Shown one piece after another: positions 23,154 through 31,199 of a DNA stretch of 44,246 bases (positions are counted from its first letter, which is position 1; every line of letters begins with the position of its first letter). Made by a program: the position numbers and the translations under genes. Under the pieces are notes generated by a model. That model saw nothing but the letters and a program-made list of their open reading frames with translations, was not told the DNA's origin and did no database searches. This DNA is from an uncultured Oscillospiraceae bacterium (lineage in GTDB: Bacteria > Bacillota > Clostridia > Oscillospirales > Oscillospiraceae). The stretch is from positions 1 through 44,246 of the forward strand of contig CAKTPV010000016.1 in NCBI GenBank assembly GCA_934591815.1, read 5' to 3'.

Positions 23154-23187
23154 GGAATTGCCCGACAAAGCGGGCAATTCCCTATTT
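23148..23187. terminator. Bidirectional terminator containing both stop codons
   Basis: AAATAGGGAATTGCCCG, ACAAAG, CGGGCAATTCCCTATTT (perfect 17-bp stem). The TAG of the 51-residue gene and the TAG of the convergent metallopeptidase gene both lie in the stem. Confidence 0.93.
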
Positions 23188-23697
23188 TTTCAGCAGCGCA
23201 CGGCGGGCGCGCCAGTCCGGAAGATAGCGCGCCACCTCTCCGTAGAACGCCGGGGAGTGGTCGTGGTGCCGGATATGTGCCAGCTCATGCACCACCACAT
23301 ACTCGATGGCCTCCGCCGGATAGTCCATCAGATACAGCGAGAAGCTAAGCCGGTTTTTACCGGAGCAGCTTCCAAAGCGGGTGCGGGCGGCAGTGATGGT
23401 GACACCGGCGGGCTCCACGCCCATGCGGGCCGCCCAGTAGGCCACCCGTCCCGGCAGCTCCTCCTTTGCCTGACGCCGCCACAGCTCGATCTGCTCCGGC
23501 GACGGCGCCGGATGCGCCGCCAGATACGCTTGCCGCCGGGCAAGGTGCTTGTCCAGCCACGCCCGGTGATCCTCCACGAAGCGGGCGATGTCCGCCTCCG
23601 ATACCCGGAGGGGCGCCCGCACCAGTGCCGCGCCCTCCCGCGTCACCTCCAGCGCCATGGTGCGGCGGCGGGAGCGGATGACCGTGTAATCCGCCAT
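23182..23697 (-). CDS. YgjP-like zinc metallopeptidase (M48-related, DUF45)
   Basis: 171 residues. VVVHELAHIRHHDHSPAFY near residue 120-140 holds the HExxH zinc site and the later conserved H; TRFGSCSGKNRLSFSLYLMDYP before it is the usual YgjP/WrtP-like signature. It is a cytosolic predicted metalloprotease. The ATG at 23697 overlaps the DUF1653 stop by one base (TGATG), so the pair is coupled. The 28-residue longer form is a frame overlap with that gene. Confidence 0.9.
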   Translation of the reverse strand: MADYTVIRSRRRTMALEVTREGAALVRAPLRVSEADIARFVEDHRAWLDKHLARRQAYLAAHPAPSPEQIELWRRQAKEELPGRVAYWAARMGVEPAGVTITAARTRFGSCSGKNRLSFSLYLMDYPAEAIEYVVVHELAHIRHHDHSPAFYGEVARYLPDWRARRALLKK

Positions 23698-23912
23698 CAG
23701 TCCTCCTCCGGCCGGAAGCGGGGGCCGCAGTAGCCGTCCCGCTCCACCTGTTCCGTCCACATGGCGGCGGGACGCACCCACAGGCCGCCGTCGCCGTACA
23801 GGGCGCGGTAGACCACCATCTCCTCCAGCGTCTCGGAGTGGCGGGCGACGCCGATGACCTCGTATTTGTTTCCCTTAAAGTGGCGGTAGCGCCCGGGTCT
23901 GACTGTCGACAT
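23697..23912 (-). CDS. DUF1653 domain protein (71 aa)
   Basis: 71 residues matching the DUF1653 pattern: PGRYRHFKGNKYEVIGVARHSETLE, VVYRALYGDGGLWVRPAAMW, and ARG/GLY-rich end RFRPEED. Small cytosolic beta-rich domain of unknown function, usually a stand-alone gene in bacteria. First gene of the two-gene unit with the metallopeptidase. Confidence 0.9.
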   Translation of the reverse strand: MSTVRPGRYRHFKGNKYEVIGVARHSETLEEMVVYRALYGDGGLWVRPAAMWTEQVERDGYCGPRFRPEED

Positions 23913-24001
23913 ATGTTTTCCTCCCCAGTATGGCTTGCATTGTCTCTCCCCGCATTATATACTATGTGGCGAAGCTTGTAAATCGAAAGGACAGAGCGGC
24001 C

Positions 24002-24478
24002 ATGAAGAACACCACCCTTTGCTATATTGAAAATCCCCGCGGCGAGTACCTGATGCTCCACCGCATCAAGAAGGAGAACGACCTGAACCACGACAAGTGG
24101 ATCGGCGTGGGCGGCAAGTGCGAGGAGGGCGAAAGCCCGGAGGAGTGCGTCTGCCGGGAGACGCTGGAGGAGACGGGTCTGACCTTGACGGACTACCGCT
24201 ACCGGGCTGTCATCACCTTTGTATCCGACCAGTGGGAGGGCGAATATATGCACCTGTTCACCGCCACCGGCTGGACAGGACACATCCACGAGTGCAGCGA
24301 GGGCGTGTTGGAGTGGCTGCATAAGGACGCACTGGCCGCCCTGCCCCAATGGGTGGGAGATAAGATCTTCCTCGACCTCATCCGGCAGCCGGATACGCCG
24401 TTTTTCTCCCTGAAGCTGCAATATCAGGGTGAAACGCTGGTCTATGCCGCGCTGGACGGAAAGGAGCTGTCGGTATGA
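24002..24478 (+). CDS. Nudix hydrolase (8-oxo-dGTP diphosphatase-like)
   Basis: 158 residues. Nudix box from GGKCEEGESPEECVCRE to TLEETGL (about residues 36-58), with GxxxxxE and the REtlEEtG helix. YIENPRGEYLMLHRIKKENDLNHDKW before it is typical of MutT-like proteins of Firmicutes that hydrolyse oxidised or non-canonical dNTPs. The ATG at 24002 follows GAAAGGACAGAG; the longer frame to 23930 has no binding site. It overlaps tudS by 4 bases. Confidence 0.88.
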   Translation: MKNTTLCYIENPRGEYLMLHRIKKENDLNHDKWIGVGGKCEEGESPEECVCRETLEETGLTLTDYRYRAVITFVSDQWEGEYMHLFTATGWTGHIHECSEGVLEWLHKDALAALPQWVGDKIFLDLIRQPDTPFFSLKLQYQGETLVYAALDGKELSV

Positions 24479-24921
24479 TCCTCATCAGCGCGTGTCTGCT
24501 GGGCTGCGCCTGCCGCTACGACGGGAAAAGCAAGCCCCATCCGCTGGCGCAGGAGCTGGCGCGGCGCGGCCTCGTCATCCCCGTATGCCCGGAACAGCTG
24601 GGAGGACTTCCCACGCCCCGTGCCCCCTCGGAGCAGCAAAATGACCGGGTGGTCAGCGCCGACGGAACGGACGTGACGACCCAGTACCGCCGGGGCGCGG
24701 AGGAGGCGCTGCGTCTGGCGGCGCTGTACGGCTGCACTACCGCCGTGCTGAAGGAGCGCAGTCCCTCCTGCGGCAGCGGACAGATCTACGACGGCAGCTT
24801 CACCGGCACCCTTACCGACGGCTGGGGTACGGCGGCGGCGCTGCTGCGGGAGCACGGCGTCCGCGTGGTGGGCGAGAGCCGGTTGGAGCAGCTTCTCCGG
24901 GAGCTGGACGCCGCAAAATAA
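24475..24921 (+). CDS. DUF523 / TudS-type thiouracil desulfurase
   Basis: 148 residues: ISACLLGCACRYDGKSK, VCPEQLGGLPTPR and LKERSPSCGSGQIYDG. The conserved Cys in CLLG, VCPE and SPSCG are those that bind the [4Fe-4S] cluster in the DUF523 family, for which a member (TudS) desulfurates 2-thiouracil. It is coupled to the Nudix gene; together they suggest clean-up of damaged or thiolated nucleobases, but this is inference. Confidence 0.85.
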   Translation: MILISACLLGCACRYDGKSKPHPLAQELARRGLVIPVCPEQLGGLPTPRAPSEQQNDRVVSADGTDVTTQYRRGAEEALRLAALYGCTTAVLKERSPSCGSGQIYDGSFTGTLTDGWGTAAALLREHGVRVVGESRLEQLLRELDAAK

Positions 24922-24933
24922 GGAGCAGACGCC

Positions 24934-24972
24934 GCAAGGGGCGCGCCGGTGGGTGCGTCCCTTGTGATTTTC
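24934..24972 (+). terminator. Probable terminator after the TudS-type gene
   Basis: CAAGGGGCGC pairs with GCGTCCCTTG (24934-24964) around a GC-rich loop, then TGATTTTC. The T-run is short. Confidence 0.55.
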
Positions 24973-25024
24973 ACAAGAAAACGCCCGTTCGTTATGTGCG
25001 TTTCGGCAAAAATAGTAAAATCCA

Positions 25025-25053
25025 TTGACATTTTCTTGTAAAGTTGGTAGGAT
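25025..25053 (+). promoter_or_regulatory. Promoter of the LacI-type regulator / maltodextrin locus
   Basis: TTGACA (25025-25030), 17-bp spacer, TAGGAT (25048-25053). The 85-base leader contains GGTAACGTTCCC, a half-palindromic spot that might be the LacI-type operator. Confidence 0.72.
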
Positions 25054-25139
25054 AGGCACCGTGGAGCGCGGTAACGTTCCCGGTAAGGTTTTCGAGAGCC
25101 GCCGCGCCTCCGCAGAACACGACAGGAAGGACCATCGGC

Positions 25140-26150
25140 ATGACGATCAAGGACATCGCAAAGCAGTGCAGCGTCAGCGTCAGCACTGTATCCCGTGTGC
25201 TCAACGGCAAGCCTGACGTCAGCGACGATGTGCGCCGCAAGGTGCAGGCGGTCATTGACGCCTGCAACTATATCCCCAACGACAGCGCGCGTGTTCTGGT
25301 GCGCACCAAGTCCGAGGCCATCGGCCTTGTGGTGCGCGGCGTGTCCAACCCTTTCTACACGGACATTATCCACGCCATTGAAAAGACCGTCACCGATGCC
25401 GGCTTTTCTCTGGTGATGCAGCAGATCCCCTCCTGCGGCGACGAGGTACAGCGTGCCGCCGTCATGGAGCGGGAAAAGCGTTTGCAGGGCATTATCTTCC
25501 TGGGCGGACGTTTCGACTATACGCCGGAGGATCTGGCCATGCTGAACGTACCCTTCGTGTGCTGCTCCTACTCCAATCAGTACGGCACCCTCCGCGTGGG
25601 CGAGTATTCCGCCGTGTCCATCGCCGACGAGGAGACGGCGCGGCAGGCGGTGGATCACCTGTATGAACACGGGCACCGCCGCATTGCGGCGCTGATCTGC
25701 CGGGAGGATGACCAGTCCATCAGCCAGCTTCGCTATCAGGGCTACCGCAAGGCGCTGGAGAGCCACGGTATCCCGGTGGACGAGGAGCTGGTCATGTGCG
25801 CCGGCAGCTTCGACATCCGGGACGCCTACGAGGCCGTCCGCGAAAAGCTGCGGCAGGGCGCGGAGTTTACGGCGCTGTTCGCCATTGCCGACTCCATGGC
25901 CATCGGCGCTATGCGGGCGCTGCGGGACGCCGGACGCCGCATCCCGGAGGATTGCTCCGTCATCGCCATCGACGGGCTGGAGCTGTCCGCCTACATCGAG
26001 CCGCCGCTGACTACCCTGTGCCAGCCCATGGAGGAGATGGGACGGCGCAGCGCCCAGATCCTGCTGGGTATGCTCCGGGGCCACGGCGTCCACTGCTGCG
26101 AGGTGCTGCCCACCCAGCTGCGGGAGGGCGGCTCCGTACAAAGCCTCTGA
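25140..26150 (+). CDS. LacI/GalR-family transcriptional regulator
   Basis: 336 residues. N-terminal LacI HTH (TIKDIAKQCSVSVSTVSRVL then NGKPDVSDDVR), hinge near 50-60, then a periplasmic-binding-protein-like effector domain with IGLVVRGVSNPFYTDIIHAIE and AIDGLELSAYIEPPLTTLCQP. AGGAAGGACC precedes the ATG. Directly upstream of the binding protein and permeases and in the same direction, so it is most likely the MalR-like controller of maltodextrin uptake and of malQ; the effector is inferred from context only. Confidence 0.9.
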   Translation: MTIKDIAKQCSVSVSTVSRVLNGKPDVSDDVRRKVQAVIDACNYIPNDSARVLVRTKSEAIGLVVRGVSNPFYTDIIHAIEKTVTDAGFSLVMQQIPSCGDEVQRAAVMEREKRLQGIIFLGGRFDYTPEDLAMLNVPFVCCSYSNQYGTLRVGEYSAVSIADEETARQAVDHLYEHGHRRIAALICREDDQSISQLRYQGYRKALESHGIPVDEELVMCAGSFDIRDAYEAVREKLRQGAEFTALFAIADSMAIGAMRALRDAGRRIPEDCSVIAIDGLELSAYIEPPLTTLCQPMEEMGRRSAQILLGMLRGHGVHCCEVLPTQLREGGSVQSL

Positions 26151-26209
26151 ATCAGGTTTTTGCGCCGGAAACGGCGTGAGAATAAATTATTTTGAAGGAG
26201 TAATTTCAA

Positions 26210-27526
26210 ATGAAGAAGTTTCTTGCAATGCTTCTGGCTCTCGTGATGGCTCTGTCTCTGGTAGCCTGCGGCGAGCAGAAGCAGCCCGATGCCGACCCCA
26301 ACGAGGGCGGTGACACTGCCACCGGCAGCGTGTACTACCTGAACTTCAAGCCCGAGTCCGACGCCGCTTGGCAGACTCTGGCCGCCGCCTACACCGCTGA
26401 GACCGGTGTGCCCGTCAAGGTCGTCACCGCCGCCTCCGGCCAGTACGACACCACGCTGACCGCCGAGATGGATAAGGACGCCGCTCCCACCATGTTCCAG
26501 GTGGGCAATTTGGGTGCTGTCAACAGCTACGGTGAGTTCTGCTACAACCTGGAAGGCACCGATGTGTACAACCAGATGACCACCCATGACTTTGATCTGA
26601 AGAATGCCGACGGCGAGACCGTTTCCATCGGTTACTGCTACGAGGCCTTTGGCATCATCGTCAACAAGGCTCTGCTGGAGAAGGCCGGTCACTCTCTGGA
26701 CGAGATCACCAACTTCGAGTCCCTGAAGGCCGTTGCCGATGACATCCACGCCCGCGCCGCTGAGCTGGGCTTCGATGCCTTTACCTCCGCCGGTCTGGAC
26801 GGCTCCTCCGCTTGGCGCTTCTCCGGCCATCTGGCCAATATGCCCCTGTTCTACGAGTTCCGCGATGACAATGTGACCGCGCAGCCCGCCACCATCAAGG
26901 GCACCTATCTGGATAACTACAAGGCTATCTGGGATCTGTACACCACTGACTCCGCCACCACCGGCGCTGCCCTGCTGTCCGCCACCGGCGACCAGGCTGA
27001 GGCTGAGTTCGGCGAGGGCAAGGCTGTGTTCTATCAGAACGGCTCTTGGGAGTTCAGCAACCTGACCTCCGCTGAGAAGTTCGGCATGAACGCTGACGAT
27101 CTGGCCATGATCCCCATCTACTGCGGTGTGGAAGGCGAGGAGAAGGCCGGTCTGTGCTGCGGCACCGAGAACTGCTGGGCTGTGAACAAGAACGCCTCCG
27201 AGGCGGACATCAAGGCCACTCTGGACTTCATGAACTGGGTCGTCACCTCTGACGCCGGCACCACCATGCTGGCTGAGCAGTTTGGCCCCTGCCCCTTCAA
27301 GAACGCCAAGACCCCCGAGAACGTGTTCTTCGCACAGGCCAACGAGTATGTTGCCAACGGCAACTACACCGTCACTTGGGCGTTCAACTGGACTCCCGCT
27401 GTTGACGATTGGCGTGCCGCTGTGGTCGACGCTCTGGGCAAGTATACCGCCGACGGCGGCAGCTGGGACACCGTCAAGACTGCTTTCGTGGAAGGCTGGG
27501 CCACCCAGTACGCCAACGAGCACTAA
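26210..27526 (+). CDS. Carbohydrate ABC transporter substrate-binding lipoprotein
   Basis: 438 residues. Signal peptide MKKFLAMLLALVMALSLVAC with lipobox LVAC (Cys20), so it is membrane-tethered outside the cell. The mature part is a family-1 solute-binding protein: YYLNFKPESDAAWQTLAAAY, SWEFSNL, and CGTENCWAVNKNAS. GAAGGAG precedes the ATG. Adjacent permeases and MalQ point to malto-oligosaccharides. Codon usage is noticeably biased to GCT, TCC and GGC, as expected for a highly expressed gene. Confidence 0.92.
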   Translation: MKKFLAMLLALVMALSLVACGEQKQPDADPNEGGDTATGSVYYLNFKPESDAAWQTLAAAYTAETGVPVKVVTAASGQYDTTLTAEMDKDAAPTMFQVGNLGAVNSYGEFCYNLEGTDVYNQMTTHDFDLKNADGETVSIGYCYEAFGIIVNKALLEKAGHSLDEITNFESLKAVADDIHARAAELGFDAFTSAGLDGSSAWRFSGHLANMPLFYEFRDDNVTAQPATIKGTYLDNYKAIWDLYTTDSATTGAALLSATGDQAEAEFGEGKAVFYQNGSWEFSNLTSAEKFGMNADDLAMIPIYCGVEGEEKAGLCCGTENCWAVNKNASEADIKATLDFMNWVVTSDAGTTMLAEQFGPCPFKNAKTPENVFFAQANEYVANGNYTVTWAFNWTPAVDDWRAAVVDALGKYTADGGSWDTVKTAFVEGWATQYANEH

Positions 27527-27562
27527 GTCCTGCGTGTCTGACTGACGAAAAAGCATAGGAAA

Positions 27563-27597
27563 CAGGCGGGGCGGGCGATCACGCCCGCCCCCGCCTG
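27563..27597 (+). terminator. Intra-operon GC hairpin after the binding-protein gene
   Basis: CAGGCGGGGCGGGCG, ATCA, CGCCCGCCCCCGCCTG, with no U-run. It sits between the binding protein and the first permease, where such hairpins usually stabilise the upstream message and reduce read-through. Confidence 0.65.
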
Positions 27598-27687
27598 TAC
27601 ACTCTCTGTGGTGGCGTGAGCTGTTGATCGAACCCCTTCGGGCAAGAGCTTTCGCCATGACAATAAAAGCAGAACAGGAGTGAGAGA

Positions 27688-28611
27688 ATGAAGCGATTAC
27701 ACAGAAAGCGGGATGCGGCCGCCCTCAGCAGCCGTCTGATCCGCCGGCCCATTCAACGGATGGTGTGGCTGTTCCTGCTGCCCACCTTCGCCGCCTTTTG
27801 CATCGGTTTTTTGTATCCGTTTCTGAAAGGCGCGTTTTTGTCCTTCTGCAAGTTCAAGCTGACCAGCCAGTGGACGTGGGTGGGCTTTAGCAACTATGTG
27901 AAGGCCTTCTCCGACAGCACCTTTGTCCACGCCTTCTGGTATACGGCGCTGTTCGCCTTCGTGTCGGTACTGTTCATCAATGTGCTGGCCTTTGCGGTGG
28001 CCTATTTCCTGACCAAGGGTATCAAGGGCTCCAACCTGTTCCGGACGGTGTTCTTCATGCCCAACCTCATCGGCGGCATCGTGCTGGGCTACATCTGGTC
28101 CATGATCTTTGACGGCATTCTGGTGAAGTACAACACCTCCGTGGTGCTGGAGAGCAAATACGGCTTCTGGGGTCTTATCATCCTGATGTGCTGGCAGCAG
28201 GTGGGCTATATGATGATCATCTATATCGCCGGTCTGCAATCCATTCCGGAGGATATGCTGGAGGCCGCCCGTATCGACGGTGCCAACAGCTGGCAGATGC
28301 TGTGGAAGGTCACCATCCCCAACATGATGAGTTCCTTCACCATCTGCATTTTCCTGACCCTGACCAACGGCTTCAAGCTGTTTGATCAGAACCTGGCCCT
28401 GACAGGCGGTCGTCCCTTCCTCCAGCAGCCGGACGGCAGCGTCATCAAGACCACGGAGATGCTGGCGCTGAACATCTACAGCGCCTTCTACTCCGGCGGC
28501 GGCAACAACCGCGGTGTGGGGCAGGCCAAGGCCGTGGTGTTCTTCATCCTTGTGGCTGTGATCGGTCTGATCCAGCTCCAGTCCACCCGCAAAAAGGAGG
28601 TGCAGCAGTAA
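27688..28611 (+). CDS. Sugar ABC transporter permease, MalF/UgpA type
   Basis: 307 residues with about six membrane helices and a positively charged N-terminus. The EAA loop that docks onto the ATPase reads EAARIDGANSWQMLWKVTIP (about residues 190-210). VFFMPNLIGGIVLGYIW is typical of CUT1 permeases. AACAGGAGTGAGAG precedes the ATG. Partner of the next permease, with which it overlaps by one base; the likely ATPase is the MsmK-type protein at 21.5 kb. Confidence 0.92.
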   Translation: MKRLHRKRDAAALSSRLIRRPIQRMVWLFLLPTFAAFCIGFLYPFLKGAFLSFCKFKLTSQWTWVGFSNYVKAFSDSTFVHAFWYTALFAFVSVLFINVLAFAVAYFLTKGIKGSNLFRTVFFMPNLIGGIVLGYIWSMIFDGILVKYNTSVVLESKYGFWGLIILMCWQQVGYMMIIYIAGLQSIPEDMLEAARIDGANSWQMLWKVTIPNMMSSFTICIFLTLTNGFKLFDQNLALTGGRPFLQQPDGSVIKTTEMLALNIYSAFYSGGGNNRGVGQAKAVVFFILVAVIGLIQLQSTRKKEVQQ

Positions 28612-29513
28612 TGCAGACAAATCTGGCGAAAAAGCATGAGCGCAGCAAGATGGCGCTGACCGTGGCCTTTGCCGTGATCTGCATCGTCTACGTGCTGCCC
28701 ATCCTCATCGTACTGATGAACTCCTTCAAGAGCAACGCCGCCGTGAACACGGAGACCTTCGCCCTCCCCAACGAGAATTCCTTCGTGGGGCTGCAAAACT
28801 ACATCAAGGGCATGACCTTCGGCAACTACCCGTTTATCAAGGCGGTGCTGTACAGTCTGTTTATCACCCTCGCGTCCTCAGCGCTGATCCTGCTGTGTAC
28901 GTCTATGGCGGCGTGGTATGTCTCCCGCGTGGGCAGTCTGGTCAGCAAGATCATCTACTACCTGTGCGTGTTCTCCATGGTAGTGCCGTTCCAGATGGTG
29001 ATGTTTACCCTGTCCCGTACTGCCGAGCAGGTCAAGCTTCCCTACTTTAGCTTCACCTCTATGGCTTTTGCCAAGATCGGATTGAACACACCGTGGACAA
29101 TACCTATCGTGTACCTGGGCTTCGGCGCAGGACTGGCGGTATTCATGTTCTCCGGGTTTGTCAAGACGATTCCGCTGGAGATCGAAGAAGCCGCTGTAAT
29201 CGACGGCTGCGGCCCGCTGCGCACCTTCTTTCTGGTGGTTCTGCCCATGATGAAGCCCACGTTCATCTCTGTGGGCGTGCTGGAGATCATGTGGGTGTGG
29301 AATGACTTCCTGCTGCCCTATCTGGTGCTGGATCGTACCAAGTATATGACCATCCCCATCGTCATCCAACACCTGAAGGGCAGCTACGGACAGGTGGACA
29401 TGGGCGCTACCATGGCGCTGATCCTGCTGAGCATCCTGCCGGTCATCGTCTTCTACCTGTGCTGCCAGAAGCACATCATCAAGGGTGTGGCTGCCGGCGC
29501 TGTCAAGGGCTAA
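28611..29513 (+). CDS. Sugar ABC transporter permease, MalG/UgpE type
   Basis: 300 residues, six helices: VAFAVICIVYVLPILIVLMNSF, the segment near ALILLCTSMAAWYVSRV, and the EAA loop EIEEAAVIDGCGPLRTFFLV with VLPMMKP. The final segment ILPVIVFYLCCQKHIIKGVAAGAVKG is the MalG-type end. TAATG overlap with the preceding permease; AAAAAGGAGG lies inside that gene. Completes a binding protein-permease-permease set. Confidence 0.92.
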   Translation: MQTNLAKKHERSKMALTVAFAVICIVYVLPILIVLMNSFKSNAAVNTETFALPNENSFVGLQNYIKGMTFGNYPFIKAVLYSLFITLASSALILLCTSMAAWYVSRVGSLVSKIIYYLCVFSMVVPFQMVMFTLSRTAEQVKLPYFSFTSMAFAKIGLNTPWTIPIVYLGFGAGLAVFMFSGFVKTIPLEIEEAAVIDGCGPLRTFFLVVLPMMKPTFISVGVLEIMWVWNDFLLPYLVLDRTKYMTIPIVIQHLKGSYGQVDMGATMALILLSILPVIVFYLCCQKHIIKGVAAGAVKG

Positions 29514-29533
29514 CTGCACATCGGTCTATACAG

Positions 29534-29560
29534 CGGGGCGGGCATTTCGCCCGCCCCGTT
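29534..29560 (+). terminator. GC hairpin between the second permease and malQ
   Basis: CGGGGCGGGC, ATTTC, GCCCGCCCCG, then TTCCATGTTTC. It is nearly the same stem as the one at 27563-27597. The T-run is weak, so it may allow read-through into malQ. Confidence 0.55.
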
Positions 29561-29597
29561 CCATGTTTCAATTCTCAATAGAAAGTGACTTGTTGCC

Positions 29598-31136
29598 ATG
29601 AAACGTTCCAGTGGTATTTTGATGGCCGTCTCCTCCCTGCCCTCCCCCTACGGGATCGGCACGCTGGGGCAGGCGGCATACGATTTTGCGGATTTCCTCC
29701 ACGCGGCGGGCCAGCGCTACTGGCAGATGCTGCCGCTTGGCCCTACCAGCTACGGGGATTCCCCCTACCAGAGCTTCTCCACCTACGCCGGTAACCCCTA
29801 CTACATCGACCCCGAGCTGCTCATCGCCGACGGTCTGCTGACCAAGTCCGAGTGCAGCCGGTGCAAGTGGGGCGGCGAGGCCCGCCATGTGGACTACGGC
29901 CGCATCTATGAAAAGCGCTTCGACCTGCTGCGCAAGGCCTTCAAGCGGGGGTGGCAGCGGGACGGTGAGGCCGTGGCCGCCTTTGTGGAGGCTAATGAGC
30001 GCTGGCTCCCGGACTACGCCCTGTTCATGGCGTGCAAGCGCCATTTCGGCATGAAGGCGTGGACGGAGTGGCCCGACGATATCCGCCTGCGGAAGCCGGA
30101 GGCGCTGGAGAAATACCGTGCTCTGCTGCGGGAGGATGTGGATTTCTTCACCTATCTGCAATACCTGTTCTTCCGCCAGTGGGAGCGGCTGCGCGACTAT
30201 GTCCACGCGCAGGGCATCCGCATCATCGGCGACCTGCCCATCTATGTGGCCATGGACTCCGCCGACGTGTGGGCGGAGCCGGAGTTCTTCCAGCTGGATG
30301 AAACGCTGGTTCCCAACGCCGTATCCGGTGTGCCGCCCGACTATTTCAGCGCCGACGGCCAGCTCTGGGGCAACCCGCTGTACGACTGGGACCGGATGCG
30401 CGAGGACGGCTTCGGCTGGTGGATCCGCCGCATCGACGGTACCGGCAGGCTGTACGACGTCATCCGCATCGACCACTTCCGCGGTCTTGACAGCTACTGG
30501 GCGGTACCCTACGGCGAGACGACAGCCAAAAACGGTCACTGGGTCCCCGGCCCCGGCATGGATCTGGTGGATCGGCTCAAGGGATGGTTCCCCCAGCTGG
30601 AGTTTATTGCCGAGGACTTGGGCTACCCCACCCCCGGCGTGCAGAAGCTGCTGCACGACTCCGGCTGGCCCGGCATGAAGGTGCTGGAGTTCGCCTTTGA
30701 CTCCCGGGACAGCAGCAACTACCTGCCCCACACCTACACAGAGCACTGCATCTGCTACACCGGCACCCACGACAACAGCCCGCTGGCTCTCTGGCGGCAG
30801 GAGGCCAAGCCGGAGGATATCGCCTACGCCCAGGAGTATCTGGCGCTGACGGAGGCGGAGGGCTTCCACTGGGGCGTCATCCGCGGCGGCATGAGCAGCG
30901 TGTCGGAGCTGTTTGTGGCGCAGATGCAGGACTATCTGGGGCTTGGCGCGGGACACCGCATGAACGTACCCGGCACCCAGGGCGGCAACTGGCAGTGGCG
31001 TCTGCTGCCCGGCGAGCTGACGCCGGAGCTGGCGGAGAAGATCCGCCGCATGACCGTGCTGTACGGCCGCGCCGACCGTCCGGAGGAGCAGACGGAGGAG
31101 CCGGACAAGCAGCCGGAAACCGCGCAGGAACCGTAA
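29598..31136 (+). CDS. malQ: 4-alpha-glucanotransferase (amylomaltase, GH77)
   Basis: 512 residues. MalQ transfers maltosyl and longer units between alpha-1,4-glucans. The three GH77 catalytic residues are visible: nucleophile Asp in VIRIDHFRGLDSYW, acid/base Glu in FIAEDLGYPTPG, and the transition-state Asp in THDNSP. SSLPSPYGIGTLG and YWQMLPLGPT at the start are the family hallmarks. The last 25 residues are a Glu/Pro-rich tail without homology. The ribosome binding site is weak (AAAGTGAC). It processes the sugars brought in by the preceding transporter. Confidence 0.96.
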   Translation: MKRSSGILMAVSSLPSPYGIGTLGQAAYDFADFLHAAGQRYWQMLPLGPTSYGDSPYQSFSTYAGNPYYIDPELLIADGLLTKSECSRCKWGGEARHVDYGRIYEKRFDLLRKAFKRGWQRDGEAVAAFVEANERWLPDYALFMACKRHFGMKAWTEWPDDIRLRKPEALEKYRALLREDVDFFTYLQYLFFRQWERLRDYVHAQGIRIIGDLPIYVAMDSADVWAEPEFFQLDETLVPNAVSGVPPDYFSADGQLWGNPLYDWDRMREDGFGWWIRRIDGTGRLYDVIRIDHFRGLDSYWAVPYGETTAKNGHWVPGPGMDLVDRLKGWFPQLEFIAEDLGYPTPGVQKLLHDSGWPGMKVLEFAFDSRDSSNYLPHTYTEHCICYTGTHDNSPLALWRQEAKPEDIAYAQEYLALTEAEGFHWGVIRGGMSSVSELFVAQMQDYLGLGAGHRMNVPGTQGGNWQWRLLPGELTPELAEKIRRMTVLYGRADRPEEQTEEPDKQPETAQEP

Positions 31137-31145
31137 AAACACGAT

Positions 31146-31182
31146 AAAAAAGGAACAGGCTCTGAGAGCCTGTTCCTTTTTT
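31146..31182. terminator. Bidirectional terminator malQ / uraA
   Basis: AAAAAAGGAACAGGCTC, TGA, GAGCCTGTTCCTTTTTT. Confidence 0.93.
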
Positions 31183-31199
31183 GTCGTTTGCGCTGTCTC

